Part shown: in pieces, positions 55,817 to 64,000 of the stretch
How the letters are laid out: each line of letters opens with the position of its first letter
How positions within the stretch are numbered: position 1 is the stretch's first letter
Source of the DNA: Kryptolebias marmoratus
Lineage: Eukaryota; Chordata; Actinopteri; Cyprinodontiformes; Rivulidae
Reading direction: 5' to 3'
Length of the DNA stretch: 64,000 nt
NCBI RefSeq assembly: GCF_001649575.2
Contig: NC_051434.1
Location: 16,983,492 to 17,047,491, forward strand
The notes under the pieces: model-generated
The model's input: the letters and a program-made list of their open reading frames with translations, nothing else
Databases searched by the model: none
Told to the model about the DNA's origin: nothing
Position numbers and translations under genes: made by a program

Positions 55817-55819
<3 letters not shown>

Positions 55820-57868
55820 TGGTGAGTGGGAAACATCGTAAAGAGCTTTGCCCGTTTCTGTTCTCGTTTTCTGTCATTTCTCAGGTGGAGCTGTGGCCTG
55901 GCTGTTCACTCTCCTGGACCCGCCTCACATGCGTCAGCTCTCCGTCCACTCCACTCTGGATATATTTTTTAAAAATGAGAATTTCTACACACAAACTGAG
56001 GGTTTTTTTGTACATTTTTCTTGTAAATTAGTGGAAAGTCGAGATACGGAGCTTTTCAGCAATTTTGAGCAAGATTACTTACACGTAAAATATTCTGTCT
56101 TTCGGGGTCTGTCTTGTCCTACACGGTCATCGTCAAACTTTGATTGCGTGCTCATTGGGTTAATAATTGAGAGGAAACTGTAAAAGTTATTAAAAATAAG
56201 GCTTTTGAAGAATTTTTAGCCAAGCAAAGTATGTTCTTTTCTCCTAATTTTGCTGATACATCGTAAATGTGAAAATTATTCCTTCCTAGTTTGTGTATTT
56301 CAGCATTTTTATTAAAATAGGTGGATGAATATATATACATACAATTAAAAAAATACATATATATTTCCAGCCTGCTCATTCAGACCCTGTCTACATTACT
56401 TTCAATATTTTTTTATGCACATATATTTATTTTCTGTTTACATTTCTGTTTTCTGTCCACACTTTTAACAGAAGTGCTGAAATACCAAGTTGCACCTCCA
56501 GGTGGCAATAATGTCCACATTAACAACACATCAAAATACTGAAAATAAAGCAATGCTTAGCTTTATATATATAGTTTAGTTTCCTCTCAATAATAATCAT
56601 TTCAGTGTCTGATCAAAGCTTGACAGAAACAGGATCAGCGTTTAATTGAAGCAAGCCCAGGGAAAATTATAAAAATGGCTCTTTTTTTATTACAAAGTAA
56701 TAATAGGTATGTGCTAATTTAAAAATGGCGGATACATCAATGTTTCAAAAAAAGCTCCATATCTCCCTGTCCACACCAGTCCACCAATAATGGAGTTTTA
56801 AAACTCACCTGCCTGCCCACTCTCCACTGAACCGTCTTTTATGTTCCTGAACCTCCACATGAACATGGCCTCTCATTGGGTCTGTAAACACAAACATCAA
56901 GTCAAACGGATCTTGCTCCAGCTTCCATGATCATCGTTTTTTCATCGTTTTTCAAATCTGTCAACAAAATATTTTATTTCACCCAGACTCCGGGTCCAAA
57001 CTTGACCCTTCTTTGTTTCCATACACAGACTCTCCATCACATTTAGGCGTGTGCTCTGACGTGAAGTCCTCAGTCAAGAAGCTTGTAAAAAAAAATTTCC
57101 TAATATTTTTTGAGCACTAGGAACATCATTAATGCTGCTAAATCTAATGTGAAGCCTCAGGCCTGAATTTGTTCTTTGACAATCTTTTTCTTTCAGGACC
57201 CCTGCTTTAAAAAAGAAAAAAAAAAAAGCTTGCAGACCTCCTTGGCTAATATCACATTCTGAAGCGTGACATCGCCCTCATCTTGCGTGACCGCGGTGTT
57301 CCCGGGGTTGACTGCTTCCACTTTCACTCCTCGAAACGAAAGCGGCAGCTCTGCGGCCGAACAAACTCCTCAGAAGGAGCCTTTGTTCGTCCCGAGGCTT
57401 CTCCTTCCCTTCCGTCACCGGGTTTCTGTAAGCCGCGCTGTATAATCGGGCCACCATTTTGTCCGTCGGTGCTTAACACGCCAGGTTATGTATTTTACAT
57501 CAGATAGGCGATCTTGTAGTCGCGGGACATAAAAAAATCCCCGTACTTTCTCAAATTCACGGCGACTTTTCCCAATCCATTGGACTAAATGCTAAAGGGC
57601 AGGTGATCAAAACGGACGTAAAATCTTTTCCGCCTGGATTTTTCACGAGTAAAACAGAGATTTGTTGATGTTTTCACTGCCAAGCTAAAAAACAACTACT
57701 GTCTATCAACCTGTCTGCCTAAATAATACTAATAAATACAAAAAAAAAGAGGCTAAATTATTAAATGTAAAATGTAAAGTCTTCAACGAGCACAAAAAAG
57801 AGCGATAACTGGTTAAAGACTAAAGCCCTGAATACACACCTTAAGCCTTTTATTAACTCTCACAGAGT
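55820..57868. other. Intergenic, 5' flank, unassigned
   Basis: AT-rich DNA with no gene or recognised element. A GC-richer stretch at 57240-57500 holds a short open frame of no recognisable type. Confidence 0.5.
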
Positions 57869-57869
57869 G

Positions 57870-57965
57870 CGTTGGAGGATGACTCCCAGCTACTACCGCA
57901 CCAAAGCGTAGCTGTGGCGGCCATCTTGTATTAGTTGAACTAGCTGTAGACACGCACAGACAGAC
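57870..57965 (-). repeat. Dispersed repeat family, internally deleted copy
   Basis: ggatgactcccagctactac, ggcggccatcttgtattagt and gaactagctgtagacacgca are joined with about 60 bp of the usual middle missing. Confidence 0.6.
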
Positions 57966-60105
57966 GATTATGATCATGACAACGAGCAATAATGAATAAT
58001 TAAACGATGAGTAGCTTTATAAATATGCACACATCCATGTTATACACATCCATTACAGTAATATATACTAAATATTACTAATAATATGAAATATTAACTG
58101 CCTGCAGGCCGCAGAGGAGCAGAGTATTTGTCCTGTTCTACTCTCCTCAGCTGTTTCCCTGTCAACCGTCCCTCATATCTCCGTGTTTTGTGGTCGTTTT
58201 TGTAAATAAATCAGCCCTAAACGGTCAGCATCGTGTATTTTCCAGCTGACCCCTCTATGTCTTCTCGTCGAGCTGTCAGTCGTGGCTGCTCGGACAAGTC
58301 CCTCCGTAGGAAACATAGAAATGTTTGGCCTGTGAATGGTGGTAATCCAATATTTATAATTATCCTAAAAAAACGTGTCATTTGTGAGCAAAAACAGTGG
58401 TTGTTCGTACTGCATTATTCAGCAGCGAGCGCGCGCGTGTGGTTTTAGTGTTTTTAACGAAAGCTCGGAGCCCTCCGGGCGCCAGCTGGCTCCAGCTCGA
58501 GCAGAGCCCGCCGCAAACGTGGCAACCCGAAGGTGTTTTGGCAGACGTCTTCTGTTTTCCTGTTTTGGTTCGCTTCACAAACGGTCATTACGAAAAAGAG
58601 CCATAAATACGTCCTACATCTGACTGTGGAATCAGTGAGAACACGAGTGTGAACGGCCACGGTGAAAAGTCATTTTGTCTTCTTCCTGTCGAGACAGAGA
58701 CATCTTGGGGATCAGAGCACCGCTTTGTTCAAGGTCCATGTGACAAAAGGGAGGACAGGGTGAAACTTTTAAAAGGGAAATAGAAAGTGGTTTTGAAACA
58801 GGGATGTGCGGTCAGGGGAGAAAAAAAAATGATAACATAAAATGAATATTAATATTAATAATAATAATAATTATTATAATAATATTTGTCCACTGATCTT
58901 TATGTATGAGTAATTTTCAAACATTTTTATAGTCAAAATCGCTGAAATTGCATATTTCCTGTTCAAATATAAGGGTGAAACGCGAGGTGCGGCAGCAACG
59001 AGCCGAGCTTCACCTTGGATTGAGCAATCCATCACAAACTGGGTTGATACATGCAATTGTCCCGTGCCTGTTGCCGTACCGCTGCATGTCGTCAATATAA
59101 TGGTTTATATACCCTGATTTTCCACAGTCTGGCTAATGTCTTTAACCATTTACGGTTAATGTTTGTTAGTGACATATTTAGTTTTGCTGATGGGACATAA
59201 AACCGCGGTGAAAAGGCACAGGGTGAGGCAGGCAGTACTCTGCCGCACTGAAGGGGGCGCACGTGAGCCAACGGGAGCTTGTTGCTGCTGTCCTTTTACA
59301 CAGAGGCGAGTGAGAGTCACGTGCACTGCTGCCAGCCATTAATTCTCCAGCTTCCTGAAGGACAAGAAGGTTTGATGGATGTGGTTAGTTTAGCTGCTGG
59401 TGAAAATTACAACCCAAAGTCTGGAGTTAATGTTTAGAAGAGGAGAATCTGAAATACAAACCTTTACCAGAAGAACCACCACCTGTTGGACCGGCACCAG
59501 CCACCTCTCGCTGTCCGGACTGTGTGACATCACTGTAAATCTTGGGGGTTCCTCTTGTGAAATGTGGGGCTCCAGTTCCCGACAGCATCACTCCAGACCA
59601 AAAACCGGTCCTCTTATTAACAAAACTTCTTCTTCTGCTTCCATTTCCCCTGATAAACACTGAGACAGTAACCTCCTCAGTGTCCTACAGCGGTCTGCCA
59701 CTGCTGGCCCCGCCCCCTTCTACAGCAACAACTGAGGACGTAACTCTGCCCACTTCAAAAAAACTCTAAAAACAAGCCATTAACGTTTTAAATCAGAGAA
59801 ACTGACCACTGGAGGGTTTTATAATAGTGTTGAACTGAAAGAAAAACATTAAAACTCATAATGTTGACATTTTCTTTTATTTCCCCTTTAAAGCTATTTG
59901 TCACACTGGGAGCTCAGGAACAGTGGAATCAGTGGCTGTAAAGAAAGCGACAAAGGGTTGAAATCTGTTATAAATGACTCTAGTTGGTTGAAGTATTGGC
60001 TGTAATGACCCTGATACTGATTAAACACTTCCTGTTGGTCTGTTGTTAGAGAAGACTGAGTCGCACGGCAAAGTTTAAAACTAACATCTCACCTGATCTG
60101 TTAGG
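57966..60105. other. Intergenic, 5' flank, unassigned
   Basis: No gene. An AT-only stretch of ATT/AAT triplets lies at 58845-58885. The segment 59340-59890 has repeat-like features (cctttaaagctatttg near its end) but could not be classified. Confidence 0.45.
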
Positions 60106-60107
60106 AG

Positions 60108-60285
60108 CTCATATGATGTGTTGGGGAGGACTCTCAGCTACCACCACGCCAGACTTCAGCTCAGTAGCCGTAAAATTGACTCATATGATGTGTTGGGGAG
60201 GACTCTCAGCTACCACCACGCCAGACTTCAGCTCAGTAGCCGTAAAATTGACTGAGTTGTAGACATTTTTGTCTTGGCTTGTGTG
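60108..60285 (-). repeat. Dispersed repeat family copy with a perfect 72-bp internal duplication, cut by an L1 tail
   Basis: The block from catatgatgtgttggggagg through gctcagtagccgtaaaattg occurs twice without a mismatch (60109-60180, 60181-60252). The copy stops where a T-run (60290-60310) begins, probably the poly(A) of the minus-strand L1 fragment. Confidence 0.75.
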
Positions 60286-60289
60286 GGGT

Positions 60290-62430
60290 TTTTTTTTAAT
60301 TTATTTTTTTAATCACACAATCAGTTAATTAAAGAAGAAAAACAAAACAATCAAAACAACAGATTGCAATCAGGATTACATTTTATACCACAATAAAGAC
60401 ATAAAAATAAAAAGCTATTCCAATCAGTGACTATAGATCAGGTGGTTCCTATGGGTGTGATTTTCTTGATTATATTTTGGAGGGGGGTTTTGTTGCCTCA
60501 AAGTTGGTCAAAATTGTTCTTAATCTGAGGAAGAAGTAAAGACAATAACTGACCCCGAGGCAGCTGTTGAACCAATCTATCTGACAGCTTTTAAAACCAC
60601 TTAGTTATGTGTTTCCTGGCTTTTTTTCCCCAAAAAAGTATATTTATTGAGATTTTATAAGTTTATATAAACAGCTCAAACATTCTGTGAGATATATCAA
60701 CAGTGGGATTGTTAGTTGGGCAGTGTTCAAGCCAGAAACAACACACACAAAAAAAAGCCACAATATGCCTCTCACAATCGTAATTACAATGCAGCCCATC
60801 ACAAAGTCCACACATCATCTCCATTTCCAGATATCCAGTTCAACAGTTTATGTACATCAGGAGTATTGTCTTTGAGAACATCCTCAGTCACTCGCTCCAT
60901 CATCTGTCATGTTCAGATCTTTAACATACGTGATAAAGGGATTCCAAATGCGCTCAAACCAATCCTGTTTGCCCTTTAAAACATATGTAATCCTTTCCAG
61001 AGGGAGTGTAGATGACATCTGTCGGGTCCATTGGTTGACAGTCGGTCTGCGAGTCTTCTTCCAAAACATCTTTTTGCATTGAGTGAACTTAAGTTTATAA
61101 ATATTCGTTCATTTTTACTGTAATTATGTTTCCCTGGATACAGCCCAAACACAAACAGCTTTGCTCGGAAATGATTTCCTCAATTACATCTTTTACCTCT
61201 TTCCAAAACAGCAACATTTTCCTACAATACCACATACAGTGAACTAAAGTACCTTTTTCTTCTGTATATTTTGAACATACATCAGGTACCTCCCTGTTAT
61301 ACCTTTTGAGGTTCACTGGTGTTATGTAAACCCGCATTAACCATTTGAATTGGATCATTTTAAGGCCTGTATTGAAAGAGCTAGTATGGGCCGATGCACA
61401 TGCTGCTCGCCAAGCTTCCTCGGATAGTTCTGGTGCTGAATCTTCCCTCCAAGCTTGAAGTCTCTCGTGAGATCCTTCAGAGGTATGCAACATCATTGAG
61501 TGATAAAACTCAGATATTATACCTTTCCTTTCCTCTTTTGTTAACATTTTTCCCCAAAGTTGACTTGGCGGGTCTTGTCAGCTCATTATTCTGACTTGTT
61601 CTTATAAAATTTCGGAGCTGAAGATATTTGAAAAAGTGTTTCCTGTCTAAGTGAATTTTATTTTGGTAAATCTTGAAAGCTCGTTAATATGTCCGACTCC
61701 GGTAGATAAAGAGTTTGAAATAATTGGAGTCCTTTGTCTTTCCGTGCTTTAAACGTTGCGTCAGCTCTACCAGGTATAAATAACTGGTTACCCCACACTG
61801 GACTAAACTGAGATAAACAAATTGGTTCATTGAAAATTTTCTTTACTTCTCTCCATACTCTTATCATGTTTTTAAGTAACGGGTACTCAGTCCGTTTCAG
61901 CAGCTTAGTTATTGAATTTTAATATAGATATGATGGGAGACCCTGAGTCTCCATGTCAGTCCAGTGTGGAAAATGATTAGTGTAATAAAACATCGTAGAC
62001 CTTAGCTGCACAGCAGAATAATACAAATGGAAGTTGGGACATTTCAAGCCTCCACGGTCATGAGGGAGGTAGAGTAGTGATAAGCGGAGTCTTGACTTTC
62101 TGTTATTCCATAAAAAATGTGTCATCTTCTTCTTTATTTGTGGGAAGAATTCGGGAGGAGGTGGAAGGGCAACATTTTGAAATATATAGAGTAGCTTTGG
62201 CAATATATTCATTTTTATTGCATTTATTCTTCCAATCATAGATATTGGCAGCGGCATCCATCTCTCAAATAAAATATCAACTTCATTTAATATGCGACTG
62301 TAATTGGTCTCCACTACCTGTTCAAGATCTGAAGAAATGTGTATTCCTAAGTTTTCCCGGCTTTTTATTTGTTTTTCTATCAATCGTCTCCACAAGAGAA
62401 AAACTCCAAACTAATAAGAACAATGTGCAA
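60290..62430 (-). pseudogene. L1-clade LINE fragment, 3' part of the second open reading frame
   Basis: Minus-strand frames, broken at least three times, read in order: NLGIHISSDLEQVVETNYSR, FERWMPLPISMIGRINAIKM, MTHFLWNNRKSRLRLSLLYL, PHDRGGLKCPNFHLYYSAVQ (62395-61919), then a further piece at 61867-61658, then the C-terminal part at 61547-61095 including GTLVHCMWYC, and a last piece ending near 60884. FLWN and PxDxGGLxxPN are typical of the L1 region after the reverse transcriptase. The T-run at 60287-60310 fits its poly(A). Confidence 0.8.
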
Positions 62431-64000
62431 CTTTAAAGGGGCTCACTGCAAACTATGCAATCAAACACTAAAAAAAGGTTCTCCTGGTGCAGTTTGAAAG
62501 AGTTTATTGCAGTGTTTTTTGTTTTTTTTTCTATATATTGTGGTCGTTCTAAAATGTGGGTACGTGCTCAATGTAAACAAAGCACTCAGCCGATTCTGCT
62601 GCAAACCAGATGGAAGCTCGAGTCACGTGGCTGACCTGCATTAGGCCGGCTGTGGTCTGTGTGGGTAAATATGGTGGAACGGGACAAACAAACACACGTG
62701 GCATCCGGTCACACACTTTTAATTTAAGAACACATTAACCACTGATATAATAGGAATATTGTGGGGTTTTTTTTTTTCTTGAGTCTTTCTGACTTTGCAA
62801 TTGGGTGTCTTTCACCATTTCTTTGGTGTTATCATTTTGGGTCTTTTAAAGCGGAGATTGGTGAATATCTTACCTGTTGTAGATAGCTCTTTGAACGCCC
62901 TTCAACAAAGGTATTATTGGTTTTTTTTTAGACCGAATTCAAAATTTACATGCAGAAATGAGAACATTAATAATAATAACTGAACACATAAATCTTTAGT
63001 TTCATAAGCAACTTTCATATTTATTATTGGCAACTTCTGACACTTTATTTAACTTTGTTTAATGTTCTTTGTCGATTTTGCTAAAGTTCAATCATTTAAT
63101 CCGTTTTTTATAGCTAATATCTGTGTTTATGATCATTTTTGTGGTTGTTTTCCTTACTCTACCCCCTTCTATTGTGTCTTAAATGGTCTGATCAGACACT
63201 GTAGATGTTTCCCCGAGTCTGACGCCCGAGTCTATCCCAAACCATGTTGCGCTCTTTGTAAACAGACTGGAAGATATACCTCTTTGGCAACTCTCCTGGG
63301 TGTTCCTGGTTGTACCGTGCGGACGCTGACCCACTCCAAAACCAGCATTGATGCAAAAAATAAAACAAACAAAAAATGTGGGCATAATTCCAGAGGAGGG
63401 TCAGGCTCTCAGAGTCAGTGACCCCGGCCATCTGGATCAGAAGAAGCTTAAGTGTTTGCTTAATAAACAGGAAGAACAGCCAGGCGTTTGGGGGGGGGAG
63501 GGGAGTGACACTGACATCGGTTTGCACGTTGTGACGAACCAGGATTCTTCCCGCCAAGCCGAGAGCTGCGATGCGTTCGCAGCCACTCGGTGTTGCTCAT
63601 TCGGTCCCGTGAACCCCAGAGAAATCGCCAGTCTGCGTTTCATTGTCACATTCTGGTGGTAACTGGGGTGCTTGACGAACGTGCGACGAGGTCTTTATCT
63701 GCAGTGTGTCGTCTGTGTGTGTGTGTGTGTTTTATCCCAGCGTGGGCTTTTTGCTCACTTTACAAAGGAACATGAGACGTGCTCCTCCTCGGCTGGCTCG
63801 GGTATGTGTGTGTAGTGTAATCTAATTAGGTCTCCCTCTATGTAACAAAGGCAAGATTAATGAACTGAGCTCCGCTCCTCACACACACACAGCCCCATGA
63901 TGGTTTATGTGTGACTGGGTAATTGTGTGAATGACAGACAGCTTGAGCTGCGAGCCACATTCATTCAATTGACTTTTCTTTTTGCTCGAACGAGGAATAA
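62431..64000. other. Intergenic, right end of window, unassigned
   Basis: No gene recognised. A G-run at about 63490-63500, a GT tract at about 63716-63731 and a CA tract at about 63881-63890. Short open frames have no recognisable domains. Confidence 0.5.

Overview
This is vertebrate nuclear DNA, almost certainly from a teleost fish. Coding sequence is sparse and split into short exons with GT-AG junctions. The non-coding part is crowded with repeats familiar from ray-finned fish (Tc1-like relics, hAT- and Harbinger-type short elements, L1/L2/Rex-like LINE pieces, a tRNA-headed SINE) and with CA/GT microsatellites. There are four runs of N (5558-5638, 32044-32103, 48824-48861, 53875-54107), so this is a draft assembly. 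The species cannot be named from the sequence.

The only protein-coding gene I can support is the 5' two thirds of adenylate cyclase type 2 (adcy2), on the minus strand. Fifteen coding exons run from the start codon at 53847 down to 6550 and join in frame to 669 residues: short cytosolic N-terminus, six membrane segments, the whole first catalytic domain (C1a) with both metal-binding aspartates, the C1b linker, and membrane segments 7 and 8. All exon phases agree and all 15 donors are GT. The remaining exons (membrane segments 9-12 and the C2 domain) must lie beyond the left edge, since nothing in 1-6549 matches them. The product is an integral membrane enzyme that makes cyclic AMP from ATP. 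Known type 2 enzymes are stimulated by Gs-alpha and, conditionally, by G beta-gamma.

Layout, left to right: 1-6549 is intron, with a LINE 3' tail, an array of alternating palindromes split by a solo LTR, and a short inverted-repeat element. 6550-11309 holds exons 15-10, with a Tc1 relic filling most of intron 13. 11310-15715 is intron 9, with an inverted LINE duplication around a nested hAT element. 15716-17713 holds exons 9-7. 17714-22783 holds exons 6 and 5 between a Harbinger-like element and Tc1 relics. 22784-29444 is intron 4 (minisatellite, SINE, Tc1 relic). 29445-30467 holds exons 4 and 3. 30468-40816 is intron 2. Exon 2 is at 40817-41014. 41015-53583 is the largest intron (several LINE and LTR fragments). 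Exon 1 is at 53584-53847. From 53848 onward comes the probable 5' leader and promoter side, rich in purine and CA/GT tracts and broken by a gap, then about 8 kb of intergenic DNA with a decayed L1 element.

I found no new gene system. The observations most worth following are: complementary UG and CA repeats bracketing adcy2 exon 15; a dispersed repeat family of about 260 bp, at least eight substantial copies, carrying a YY1-like core; the alternating-palindrome array; and the nested inverted LINE/hAT structure in intron 9.
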